22,126 nucleotides of DNA from Bacteroidota bacterium (GTDB taxonomy: Bacteria > Bacteroidota > Bacteroidia > Flavobacteriales_F > PHOS-HE28), in assembly GCA_023418095.1 (NCBI GenBank), contig JAEZDL010000029.1:1-22126 (forward strand), given 5' to 3'. Under the pieces are notes generated by a model that worked only from the letters and a program-made list of their open reading frames with translations, searched no databases and was not told where the DNA came from. Positions 7,105-14,842 of this stretch are shown one piece after another (the first letter of the stretch is position 1; the number at the start of each line of letters is the position of its first letter). A program made the translations under genes and the position numbers.

Positions 7105-10100
7105 TCAATGACCTACAACGATCCGCTGGATGTTGCGGGCACCGTTCTGTTGTACGCTCAGCACGTATACTCCGGCGGGCAGGGACTCCACGCCGATCAC
7201 ATGCCTGCGTTCCTCACCGGCTGCCGCCGTGTAGCTGGCGACCTGTTGCACGGTGCGGCCTGCGAGATCCATCAGATCGACCGACACATCACCATTGCTG
7301 GCATGCACGAGTCGTACGTTCAGAACGTGGCTTGCGGGATTCGGTGATGCCTCGAACACATCCTGGAGGTTCTCGTCCATCATGATCCTGCGGCCATTTC
7401 CACCACCGGATGGCAGGCGTACACTGCTTGGCCTTGGTGAGGCCATGGCGATGAATTCGCATGAAAGGAATCCATTGTCAGCAATGCCATCCACGTAGTT
7501 CTCATTGATCGCAGTAAGAGCTGCGTTGAGTTGGGATTTGCTGTACATGCTGCCACAACCACCTATGTAGTTGTTCGCTTCCGCCAGCAAGGCATTCACG
7601 GTCCAACCCATGAATGTGCCCGAGGTGATGTAGGCATCTCCAAGAAGTGTCTCCGATGCGCCGAAATCAGGATAGACCGCATCGAACCTTACGCTGATCG
7701 TAGCTGCCACCAATTGACCGGCGAGCGTGTTGTTGTAGTTCACCGGGTTTACCAAAGCTCCGGAAGGAAGCATGTTCGGCTGGCCACCTGCAGGCAGGAA
7801 GTTCGTCACCGCCTGTGCGCTTGTTAGCGTCAACGTATTGTTGCAACCGATCGTGAGGCCGCTCTGGAATGCACCGGCGAAGTTGGCGTGCAGGAACGCA
7901 CCTGGGTTGTTGCCATTGGGCGGAGCACCCCAACCACCTTGTGTCTGGGTACGGAATGCACAATCCTTCTTGCAATCGATGCTGAATTCCTCTTTCACCC
8001 AGCAACCGTTCGCATCGGTGACCATTACCCAATGATCGCCAGTGGGCAGGTTGGTGATATACTGAACGGTCTCACCCGTGCTCCAGAGGATCTGTGTTGA
8101 ACCGGTGGCACCGATGATCTGGTCCACGAAAGCCCAGCCATTGTTGGCCGCAAGACAACCTGATTCAACCACGATCTGCAGATCGCAGATGATCTCGCAG
8201 TCCACGGAGAATCCTTCTTTCACCCAGCAACCGTTGGCATCAGTTGCGATCACCCAATGTTCGCCATTGGTGAGGCCTGCGATCATCTCTGTGGTCTCAC
8301 CTGTGCTCCAGAGGTAGCTGATCTCACCGGTACCACCAGTAACTGTGGCGGTAGCTGTACCGAAGCCATTGATGCACTCGACCTCGATGTCGAGCACCAG
8401 GGCATCAGGTGCACCGATCATAACGGATTCGCAGGTCTGACAAACCGTACCTGGCAACGAAGCGCATACCAGATAAGTGGCAGGTGCGTAAAGTGCTCCG
8501 GCAACATATGGTTCACCATTTATGGTGATCACAGCACCTTCTGATGCAGATGCCACGATCGTTCCGTTGGCAGCATCGGCACAGGTAACATCGGTGGCAT
8601 CGACGATAAGAGAAACCTCATCACCCTCTCCGATAACGATCGTTTCGCAATCGGTGCACACATCGCCTTCGTTCCCGCCCGGTGCGCTTGCGCATACCAG
8701 GTATGAACCAGGTCCGTACGTGGCAGCAGCGTCATAGGCCATGCCATCAACGGTGATCGTGGTGCCTTCACCGGCCGATGCCGTGATCGTTCCATCTTCC
8801 TCACCGAAGCAGCTCACATCGGTGCCGCTTGCCACGAGCACGACTTCATCGGGTTCGCCGATCACGATCGTTTCGCAGTCCGTGCAGGTCTGGCCCGGAT
8901 TTCCGCCCGGAGCACTTGCGCATACCAGGTAGGAACCAGGTCCGTAGGTGGCAGCAGCGTCGTAGGCCATGCCGTCCACGGTGATCGTGGTGCCTTCACC
9001 GGCCGATGCGGTGATCGTTCCATCCTCTTCACCGAAGCAGCTCACATCGGTACCGCTGGCGATGAGAACCACCTCATCAGGTCCGCCGATCACCACTGTT
9101 TCGCAGTCCGTGCAGATCGCACCCTGGGTGCCGCCCGGAGCGCTTGCGCACACCAGGTAGGAACCCGGACCGTACACCGCGCTTGGATCGTATGCCATGC
9201 CATCAACGGTGATCGAAGCACCTTCGCTGGCTGTTGCGCTGATCGTTCCATCGCCTGCACCGAAGCAGGTGACATTCGTGCTGGTCACATCCAGGGACAC
9301 TTCATTTGGTTCATCGATCACAACGGTCTCACAATCGTCACATGCGCCGGCGCCTACTGCGCAGACCAGGTATATCCCTGGGCCGTATGTCGCATTTTCA
9401 TCATACGCGGAGCCATCCACAGTGATCGTAGCTCCTTCCGGAGCCGAAGCAGTGATCGTACCATCGGCTTCACCGAAGCATGTCACATCAGTGTGTTCCA
9501 CAGTTAGATCGACAGAAGGTGCGGTGCCCGTAACATTGGCAGTGCATTGGGTGGGATTATCGGGGGTAGCACATCCATTTGTCGCGGGGACAACGGGAGC
9601 GATATCGATATCATAAGGCACACCGATCGGATAGGTCATCACGATGTTACCGGTGATCACACCTGTCTCGCCAAGGTTGGTAAGACATACCGGGGCGGAA
9701 GTAGTTGGCGTAGCATTTGGATCGGTACCTACATATTGGCCATTGTTACCGATGATCGGAACAGTTACGCTATATGTTCCAGCAGTGGCATCACAATCAA
9801 TGATCTCTTCTTCCACTTCAAGGAAACAGATCGTGGGATCACTGCAACCAAAGCGGGCCTTGAAGTTGTTCACAGCAAGTTGGCCATCAGCGGACTGGTC
9901 CCAGATAAGCAGATAGAAATTGCTCGGTTGAAGTGGATCGAACGATTCCGGCGCACGTGGTGTGCTCCAGCTGCTGGAACTCTCAGAGCCGCACCAACGG
10001 CGCAGATCACCATCGCCGAAGTCCACCAAACGCAGATCGGAACAGCTTCCGCTCAGGGAATCACCTGAAGTTGCATTCCAGGAAACCGAGGATGTGGTGA

Positions 10101-10605
10101 CCAGGGACTCATACAGAGCCCAACCCAACACGTCGCCGGCATTGTCGTTGATCTGGAACGAGAAGCTCGAAGCAAAAGCGCGCACGTCGAAATTCAACCA
10201 GATGATCGGCTGCCCATCGGTTGGCGGGATCAATTCGATCAATGTTCCTTCCGGCCCATTGCTCGGATCGAAACATACCTGACCGAAAGGAAGTTCGATG
10301 CCACTGGCCTCTGCAGCTGTGGCATCCCACGTACAGCTCCCATTGGGAACCACGGTGGACTGGGTTTCCGCTGAACTTGCGCAACGGACGATACCATTGG
10401 CCATGGGTGCGTTCGGCAGATCATTGATCGTACCATCCACATTCCAGTGCCCGCCGCCAGTCCATCGTTCCGCGCAATCGCAAGCAGTTCCCTGCGCCCG
10501 GATATCACCGGTGGACAGGATAAGCAGAAGTAACGCCACAAGCGCATGCGCCAATGGCGTTCGAGGCACGAACGGCCTCTTCGGGATCGTACGATCACTT
10601 CTCAT
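7105..10605 (-). CDS. Large secreted repeat protein with SprB-like repeats and T9SS sorting domain
   Basis: This 1166-residue product starts with a signal peptide (PLAHALVALLLLILSTGDIR then AQG, cleavage about residue 38). A Cys-rich N-terminal region (about 39-365) follows. Five repeats of 71-76 residues (about 365-735) come next, each with a CFGExDGTITAS block, ITVDGxAYD, YGPGxYLVCA and CxxCETxVI; the first block matches the SprB-repeat family found in gliding adhesins and other Bacteroidota surface proteins. Two modules with YLWSTGET / ILWSTGET and VTDANGCWVKE then follow. The domain at about 855-1050 starts RTQTQGGWGAPPNGNNPGAF and contains IGCNNTLTLTSAQAVTNFLP; I recall it from other Bacteroidota secreted proteins but know no name or function. 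The end is a type A sorting domain (FEASPNPASH, VDLMDLAGRTV, LPAGVYVLSVQQNG). It is likely surface-anchored or released, with adhesion or matrix binding possible. A terminator follows the stop. Confidence 0.9.
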   Translation of the reverse strand: MRSDRTIPKRPFVPRTPLAHALVALLLLILSTGDIRAQGTACDCAERWTGGGHWNVDGTINDLPNAPMANGIVRCASSAETQSTVVPNGSCTWDATAAEASGIELPFGQVCFDPSNGPEGTLIELIPPTDGQPIIWLNFDVRAFASSFSFQINDNAGDVLGWALYESLVTTSSVSWNATSGDSLSGSCSDLRLVDFGDGDLRRWCGSESSSSWSTPRAPESFDPLQPSNFYLLIWDQSADGQLAVNNFKARFGCSDPTICFLEVEEEIIDCDATAGTYSVTVPIIGNNGQYVGTDPNATPTTSAPVCLTNLGETGVITGNIVMTYPIGVPYDIDIAPVVPATNGCATPDNPTQCTANVTGTAPSVDLTVEHTDVTCFGEADGTITASAPEGATITVDGSAYDENATYGPGIYLVCAVGAGACDDCETVVIDEPNEVSLDVTSTNVTCFGAGDGTISATASEGASITVDGMAYDPSAVYGPGSYLVCASAPGGTQGAICTDCETVVIGGPDEVVLIASGTDVSCFGEEDGTITASAGEGTTITVDGMAYDAAATYGPGSYLVCASAPGGNPGQTCTDCETIVIGEPDEVVLVASGTDVSCFGEEDGTITASAGEGTTITVDGMAYDAAATYGPGSYLVCASAPGGNEGDVCTDCETIVIGEGDEVSLIVDATDVTCADAANGTIVASASEGAVITINGEPYVAGALYAPATYLVCASLPGTVCQTCESVMIGAPDALVLDIEVECINGFGTATATVTGGTGEISYLWSTGETTEMIAGLTNGEHWVIATDANGCWVKEGFSVDCEIICDLQIVVESGCLAANNGWAFVDQIIGATGSTQILWSTGETVQYITNLPTGDHWVMVTDANGCWVKEEFSIDCKKDCAFRTQTQGGWGAPPNGNNPGAFLHANFAGAFQSGLTIGCNNTLTLTSAQAVTNFLPAGGQPNMLPSGALVNPVNYNNTLAGQLVAATISVRFDAVYPDFGASETLLGDAYITSGTFMGWTVNALLAEANNYIGGCGSMYSKSQLNAALTAINENYVDGIADNGFLSCEFIAMASPRPSSVRLPSGGGNGRRIMMDENLQDVFEASPNPASHVLNVRLVHASNGDVSVDLMDLAGRTVQQVASYTAAAGEERRHVIGVESLPAGVYVLSVQQNGARNIQRIVVGH
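8403..9515 (-). repeat. Five tandem coding repeats (period 228 bp, one unit 213 bp)
   Basis: The same codons recur at 8525, 8753, 8981 and 9209 (exact 228-bp steps) and at 9422 (213 bp further). The units centred near 8753 and 8981 encode an identical stretch of about 60 residues and differ at the DNA level mostly at synonymous positions. The outer units are more diverged. This suggests recent duplication or gene conversion in the middle of the array. The repeats are coding, in phase and unspaced, so this is not a CRISPR array. Confidence 0.85.
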
Positions 10606-10951
10606 TTTGGTGGGGTGTTAAGACTTCCCGTTGGTGGGATTTCGGTCGGGGATCTTGGGTGTTTGATCGGACCGTTCCATCAATTGGTCGCGCAATTTGG
10701 ATTTATTAACATCCCTATGTCAACTAATTTGGAAAAGAATTTATCAACCCAATAAGGAAACGACTCAGGGTCAAACGGTTAGCAGATGAATTAAAAATGA
10801 AACTTTTTTGGAAAGACCTGTAGCTCAAGCAACTAAGGACAATCGCATCCGATTTGAAATGAATTGGATTTGTTATGGAACAAGGTTGAAACTCTTCTGG
10901 AATGGATCTCTGCTCTGGATGAAGATCTCGTCGTCGCTTCCCGGCCCCGGC
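10606..10951. other. Non-coding AT-richer spacer
   Basis: No supported gene lies here; the short frames have no coding character. It must hold the promoter of the large T9SS gene (minus strand) in its left part, where the sequence becomes AT-rich (about 10695-10810, with ATTTATTAAC and AATTAAAAATG), and the 3' trailer of the cold-shock gene at its right end. I could not fix a promoter with confidence. Confidence 0.5.
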
Positions 10952-10987
10952 AACAAAAAGGAAACCCCGGCTTTCGCCGGGGTTTCC
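10952..10987 (-). terminator. Intrinsic terminator of cold-shock gene copy 2
   Basis: On the minus strand GGAAACCCCGGC, a GAAA tetraloop and GCCGGGGTTTCC form a perfect 12-bp stem, followed directly by TTTTTG. It begins 19 bp after the stop at 11007. This is a textbook rho-independent terminator. Confidence 0.9.
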
Positions 10988-11006
10988 TCACTCATATGGA
11001 AACAGA

Positions 11007-11198
11007 CTAGGCCTTCACCACGTTGATCGCGCTGGGACCTCTCTGGGTCTGCTCTACTTCAAAGGTCACCTTGTCGTTCTCGTAGAGCGCTTCGCGCGTT
11101 CCAGATTTATGAACGAAGATGTCCTGCCCACCTTGATCGGGGGCGATGAATCCAAAACCTTTCTCCGTATTGAAGAACTTCACTTTACCACTTGGCAT
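11007..11198 (-). CDS. Cold-shock domain protein (CspA family), copy 2
   Basis: The 63-residue cold-shock domain, MPSGKVKFFNTEKGFGFIAP, has RNP1 KGFGFI and RNP2 IFVH followed by KSGTREALYEND. It is a paralogue of the copy at 6777-6968: same length, same first ten residues apart from one, and the same Lys-x-Gly-Thr-Arg-Glu after RNP2. The C-terminal strand differs (FEVEQTQRGPSAINVVKA here). The expected role is cytoplasmic RNA chaperone. A possible promoter (11283-11313) and a hairpin in the leader (11215-11234) lie upstream, and a strong terminator lies downstream, so it is its own transcription unit. Confidence 0.93.
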   Translation of the reverse strand: MPSGKVKFFNTEKGFGFIAPDQGGQDIFVHKSGTREALYENDKVTFEVEQTQRGPSAINVVKA

Positions 11199-11214
11199 GT
11201 ACTACTTGTGTTGA

Positions 11215-11234
11215 CCGTGGTAGTATCACCACGG
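11215..11234 (-). promoter_or_regulatory. Leader hairpin in front of cold-shock gene copy 2
   Basis: CCGTGGT and ACCACGG form a perfect 7-bp stem with a 6-nt loop, ending 16 bp before the start codon. With the proposed promoter the leader would be about 75-80 nt, and the hairpin would lie where ribosomes load. Cold-shock genes often use structured leaders for temperature control; that function here is inference. Confidence 0.4.
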
Positions 11235-11282
11235 CTTATGGGCACAAGGTAGCTCCATTCTTACCTACGCCCGACGATCGAC

Positions 11283-11313
11283 CAATAATAAACAGTACGA
11301 CCACTTAAGAAAA
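11283..11313 (-). promoter_or_regulatory. Possible Bacteroidota-type promoter for cold-shock gene copy 2
   Basis: On the minus strand TTTT, 19 bp, TATTATTG resembles the Bacteroidota vegetative promoter pattern (TTTG about 19 bp before TAnnTTTG) with one mismatch in each box. It is about 85 bp upstream of the ATG. Confidence 0.3.
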
Positions 11314-11356
11314 GTAGATCCCTTTCATGTGTGGATCCATCGATCCACTAAATGAT

Positions 11357-11391
11357 GCGAAAGCCCCGATCGCATCGATCGGGGCTTTCGC
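11357..11391 (-). terminator. Hairpin terminator downstream of the Hsp20 gene
   Basis: GCGAAAGCCCCGATCG and CGATCGGGGCTTTCGC form a perfect 16-bp stem around CAT, 17 bp after the Hsp20 stop. The T tract after it is weak, but the stem is by far the strongest in this spacer. Confidence 0.75.
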
Positions 11392-11407
11392 GATCCTTCC
11401 GGGAATA

Positions 11408-11860
11408 TTACTGGATCTCGATCGAGCGCGTCTTGGGCTTTGCTTCCTCGCGCTTCGGAATGGTGAGCTGCAGCACGCCGTTCACATATTCCGCACGGAT
11501 CGAATCGGCCTGCACGCTTAGTGGCAGGATGAAGCTGCGCTCGAAAGCGGATCGGCTGAATTCGCGGCGCATCCAGCGCTTCTCTTCGTTGTTCTCATTG
11601 TGCTCGCGTGTGTGCTCACCGCGGATGGTGAGCGTGTCATCCACCATCTCGATCTTCAGGTCCTTCTTGTCGAAACCGGGCGCCTGCACTTCCACACGGT
11701 AGTCTTCCGCACTTTCAATGATGTTCACGCGGGGCGCATGTTCCATGTATCCATCGCTGCCCAGGAACCTGCCGATGCTTTGGCCGAAGATCTCGCTGGC
11801 CAGGCGGTCCACCGGAGAAGTGTTCCTCGAAGGTGAACTGTTGTATCTCACGATAGCCAT
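11408..11860 (-). CDS. Small heat-shock protein, Hsp20/alpha-crystallin family
   Basis: This 150-residue holdase chaperone keeps unfolding proteins soluble. The alpha-crystallin domain occupies about residues 42-140: PRVNIIESAEDYRVEVQAPG, DLKIEMVDDTLTIRGEH, FERSFILPLSVQADSI and the hallmark NGVLQLTIPKRE. The C-terminal RSIEIQ supplies the I-x-I anchor used for oligomer assembly. The start MAIVRYN at 11858-11860 is preferred over an in-frame ATG at 11896, because Bacteroidota Hsp20 proteins begin this way and the extra 12 residues look like leader sequence. It lies 144 bp downstream of the SDR gene on the same strand with its own terminator. No CIRCE-like inverted repeat was seen in front of it. 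Confidence 0.93.
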   Translation of the reverse strand: MAIVRYNSSPSRNTSPVDRLASEIFGQSIGRFLGSDGYMEHAPRVNIIESAEDYRVEVQAPGFDKKDLKIEMVDDTLTIRGEHTREHNENNEEKRWMRREFSRSAFERSFILPLSVQADSIRAEYVNGVLQLTIPKREEAKPKTRSIEIQ

Positions 11861-12004
11861 TATTGTACTTTTTTCTGGTTCAACATCGATCCGCAAATGG
11901 ATCGAACGGCGTTGAACAAAGCCGGTACCAGCATGGCAAATGTGACATTCTGATCATTCCGGCTGAAGAAAATTCCGATCGCGCTGCCGAATTTTCAGGA
12001 TCGC

Positions 12005-12799
12005 TCAACCGTTGTCCGCGAACGCAGGATAAAGTGTCATTCCGCCATCCACATAGATGGTGCTCCCGATGATGTAATCGCTCTCTTCGGAGGCCAGCCA
12101 TACCGCGACCTTTGCGATATCGTCAGGTGTTCCGATCCGGCCGTATGGGATCAGCTTCAGCAGCTCTTTCTTTTTCGCTTCATCCTTCCAGACATCTGAA
12201 TTGATGTCCGTGGCGATCGCGCCGGGTGAGATCGCGTTCACGCGGATCTTCTGTGGTGCCACTTCCTGTGCTATCGAACGCATCAGCATATCGATCCCGC
12301 CTTTCGAGGTCGCATAATTCACATGGCCTGCCCAGGGGATCACATCATGGACGGAACTGATGAAGATGATGTTGCCGATCGATCTTTCCCGATCGGATCC
12401 CTTCTTCCTGTTGAACGCCTTGATCGCTTCGCGCGCGCAGAGAAAATGGCCGGTGAGGTTCGTGGCGATCACCTTGTCCCAATCCCCAAGGCTCATGCTG
12501 CTCACCGGTGAATCGCGCTGGATGCCCGCATTGTTGATCAACACATCGATCGCGCCGAAATCGCCGATCGCGCGATCGAACATGGCGATCACCTGCTTCT
12601 CGTCGCTCACATCGGCTTGTATGCTGATGCCGTTGCCACCGGCCTTTCGGATCGCTTCCAGGGTTCTTTCAGCTCCTTCACTATCGCCGTGGTAATTCAC
12701 CACAACGTTCGCTTTCCGCTCACCGAAACCGATGGCGATCGCCTGCCCGATGCCGGAACTTGCGCCCGTAACGATCACGGTCCTTCCTTCATTCATCAC
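12005..12799 (-). CDS. SDR-family oxidoreductase, glucose 1-dehydrogenase-like
   Basis: The 264-residue classical short-chain dehydrogenase has a Rossmann cofactor site TGASSGIG near the N-terminus, then VNYHGDSEGAE (NADP-type loop possible), INNAGIQRD, IFISSVHDVIPW (catalytic Ser) and YATSKGG (catalytic Tyr and Lys), ending IYVDGGMTLYPAF. The overall pattern is closest to bacterial glucose 1-dehydrogenases, which oxidise beta-D-glucose with NAD(P). Substrate assignment in this superfamily is unreliable from sequence alone. The ATG at 12797-12799 overlaps the 3' end of the GH15 gene by 11 bp; a second ATG follows directly at 12796. Coupling to a glucose-releasing GH15 enzyme upstream fits a glucose substrate, which is inference from context. 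Confidence 0.88.
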   Translation of the reverse strand: MMNEGRTVIVTGASSGIGQAIAIGFGERKANVVVNYHGDSEGAERTLEAIRKAGGNGISIQADVSDEKQVIAMFDRAIGDFGAIDVLINNAGIQRDSPVSSMSLGDWDKVIATNLTGHFLCAREAIKAFNRKKGSDRERSIGNIIFISSVHDVIPWAGHVNYATSKGGIDMLMRSIAQEVAPQKIRVNAISPGAIATDINSDVWKDEAKKKELLKLIPYGRIGTPDDIAKVAVWLASEESDYIIGSTIYVDGGMTLYPAFADNG

Positions 12800-14606
12800 C
12801 GATCCTGCTTGAGTTCAACTTCCGATCCAACGTGTATGCAGCACTGATCAGGCCAAGATGCGTGAAGGCCTGCGGAAAGTTCCCGAGATGTTCGCCCTGC
12901 CGGCCGAGTTGTTCGGAATAAAGGCCGAGATGGTTCGCGTACCCGAGCATCTTCTCGAAGTAGAATCGGGCCTTTTCGAGCCTGCCCGCACGCGCAAGGC
13001 ATTCCACATACCAGAACGAACACATGCTGAAAGTTCCCTCCTCGCCGTGGAAGCCATCCGGCGCAGCGCGATCGGTGCGGTAGCGGTACACGAGCGAATC
13101 GCTCACCAATTCCTTTTCGATCCGATCGAGCGTTGAAAGCCAGCGCGGATCCTTCGGGCCGATGAACCGGATCAATGGCATCAGCAATGCGGACGCATCC
13201 ACCGTGCTGGCGCCGGGATACTGCATGAAGGCCTGCGCCTTCTCGTCCCAATGATCGGCGTAGATCGACCGGAAGACCTTGTCACGCTCTTCGCGCCAGC
13301 GAGCATTCAATGGGAACGATCGTGCCGTGGCGATCTTGATCCCGCGATCGAAAGCTACCCAGCACAGCAAACGTGAATAGAGGAATTTCCGCCGACCGCC
13401 ACGCACTTCCCAGATCCCTTCATCGGGCTGGTCCCAGTTATCGGCAAGCCAGTCGATCTGCTTTTCCAGATCACGCCAGAGATCATGCGAGATCGGATCA
13501 CCGTACTTGTTGAAGAGGTAAACTGAATCCATCAGCTCACCGTAGATATCCAGTTGCAGCTGGCCATACGCATCATTACCGATCCGCACCGGTGGCGACT
13601 TTCGATAGCCTTCGAGGTGATCGAGCACACGTTCATCGAGTTCGAGGTGTCCATCGATCCCGTACATGATCCCGAGCCGGCCTTTTTCACCCAGGTTCTC
13701 GCACAGCTTTTCCACCCAGCCCATGAAAGCGCCGGCCTCTTTCGTGTAGCCCAAACGGATCAACGCGTAAACACTGAAGGAAGCATCGCGGATCCAGGTG
13801 AAACGGTAATCGAAATTGCGCTTGCCACCGATCGCTTCGGGCAGTGAGAAGGTCGGTGCTGCGATGATCGACCCGAAGCGATAAGATGTGAGAAGCTTCA
13901 GCACAAGGGCCGATCGATGCACGGTCTCAAGCCACCTTCCCTTGTATGTGGATCGCGCGAGCCATTGCTTCCAATACTCCACGGTGCGGAAGATGTTCTC
14001 CGTTACGAACTCGTGCAGATCCTTGTCTCGTGTACTCTCGATGTTCACATGTTCCAGCAGGAAATCAGCGGTCTCCGACGCGCCCAACGTGAACTTCGCA
14101 TAGATGTCGCCGTCCACAACCTTCAGCGGCACTGTGCTTTTGAACCGAAGGACCAGTGGTTCCTTCTCTTCACTGGTGAGGATCACCTCATGATCGGAAA
14201 GTTGCTCGACCGTATGGCTGCTGCGCGCATAGTTGAACCGCGGCCGGCAGATCATCTCATACGTTACTTCGCCACGCACTGTCGTAACGCGGCGGATCAG
14301 TTCCTTGCCGGCGGAGAATTCCTCCACCGGCATCAGATCGGTGATCTCCCCCACTCCTTCCTCGGAAAGAAAACGCGTGAGCAGTACGTTGGTATCGGGC
14401 AGATACAGTTGCTTGGTGCGCATCTCTTCGAAGACCGGATGGATCTGGAACCTTCCACCTTTCTCATCATCGAGAAGTGCGGCGAAGATGCTCGGCGAAT
14501 CGAAATCGGGGAAGCACATGAAATCGATCGACCCGTTGAGGCCGACCAACGCCACTGTATTCAGATCACCAATGATGCCATAATTCTCGATCGGCAGATA
14601 GCTCAT
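12789..14606 (-). CDS. Glycoside hydrolase family 15 protein (glucoamylase/trehalase-like)
   Basis: The 605-residue enzyme has the layout of bacterial GH15 proteins: an N-terminal beta domain (YLPIENYGIIGDLNTVALV, GLNGSIDFMCFPDFDSPSIF) and a C-terminal (alpha/alpha)6 barrel. Barrel landmarks are RNFDYRFTWIRDASFS (about 263-278), DEGIWEVRGG around 395-404 with the presumed general acid (Glu396 or Glu400), EEGTFSMCSFW around 522-532 with the presumed general base Glu523, and NFPQAFTHLGLI near the end. GH15 enzymes release glucose from alpha-glucans, and some bacterial members with this N-terminus cleave trehalose. No signal peptide is present, so it acts in the cytoplasm on glycogen-like or trehalose substrates. 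The ATG at 14604-14606 is the family start; the open frame to 14924 runs through a repeat and the next gene and is not used. It overlaps the SDR gene. Confidence 0.9.
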   Translation of the reverse strand: MSYLPIENYGIIGDLNTVALVGLNGSIDFMCFPDFDSPSIFAALLDDEKGGRFQIHPVFEEMRTKQLYLPDTNVLLTRFLSEEGVGEITDLMPVEEFSAGKELIRRVTTVRGEVTYEMICRPRFNYARSSHTVEQLSDHEVILTSEEKEPLVLRFKSTVPLKVVDGDIYAKFTLGASETADFLLEHVNIESTRDKDLHEFVTENIFRTVEYWKQWLARSTYKGRWLETVHRSALVLKLLTSYRFGSIIAAPTFSLPEAIGGKRNFDYRFTWIRDASFSVYALIRLGYTKEAGAFMGWVEKLCENLGEKGRLGIMYGIDGHLELDERVLDHLEGYRKSPPVRIGNDAYGQLQLDIYGELMDSVYLFNKYGDPISHDLWRDLEKQIDWLADNWDQPDEGIWEVRGGRRKFLYSRLLCWVAFDRGIKIATARSFPLNARWREERDKVFRSIYADHWDEKAQAFMQYPGASTVDASALLMPLIRFIGPKDPRWLSTLDRIEKELVSDSLVYRYRTDRAAPDGFHGEEGTFSMCSFWYVECLARAGRLEKARFYFEKMLGYANHLGLYSEQLGRQGEHLGNFPQAFTHLGLISAAYTLDRKLNSSRIGDE

Positions 14607-14694
14607 ACGATATGATGGAATGGTGTAACATGGATAATGATAACCGCAAGTTAATATGGTACGATGCCTTTCGATCGGCACGGATCTGCGTGAG

Positions 14695-14824
14695 CGATAG
14701 GAGCGGCAGCCCGGAGCCGGCGCTTTTGGCCGGCGAGGACTACAGCGGATAGCGCGACCCGCCTTCGCCAAGGCTTCGGCGGGCGCAGCCCATTCCAGAC
14801 CTAGGCGGGGCACGCCCAAAAAAA
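14695..14824 (-). repeat. Dispersed repeat, copy B (longer copy)
   Basis: On the minus strand the element reads, in blocks: T7, GGGCGTGCCCCGCC, a spacer, GGGCTGCGCCCGCCGAAGCC, GGCGAAGGCGGGTCGCGC, TATCCGCTGTAGTCC, a CGCCGGC..GCCGGCTCC hairpin, then GGGCTGCCGCTCCTATCG. Its first 70 bp match copy A at 663-732 on the same strand. It starts 18 bp after the stop of the ferritin-like gene. I recall GGGCGTGCCC...TATCCGCTG-type repeats in many Bacteroidota genomes, usually between genes; no function is known to me. Together with the rest of 14607-14842 it makes up a gene-free spacer. Confidence 0.72.
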
Positions 14825-14842
14825 CCCAACGACCGCCTTCGA

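Noticed and set aside
8403..9515. Regular repeats that might be taken for a CRISPR array
   Set aside because: Units are 213-228 bp, contiguous and in phase within a long secreted-protein gene; there are no short repeats with unique spacers.
9547..10068. Plus-strand frame of 173 codons
   Set aside because: It is antisense to the large T9SS gene and has no recognisable protein features; the minus-strand product has a signal peptide, repeats and a sorting domain.
10800..10880. Possible tRNA-like segment (CTGTAGCTCAAGC)
   Set aside because: No acceptor stem, anticodon arm or T-loop sequence could be paired around it.
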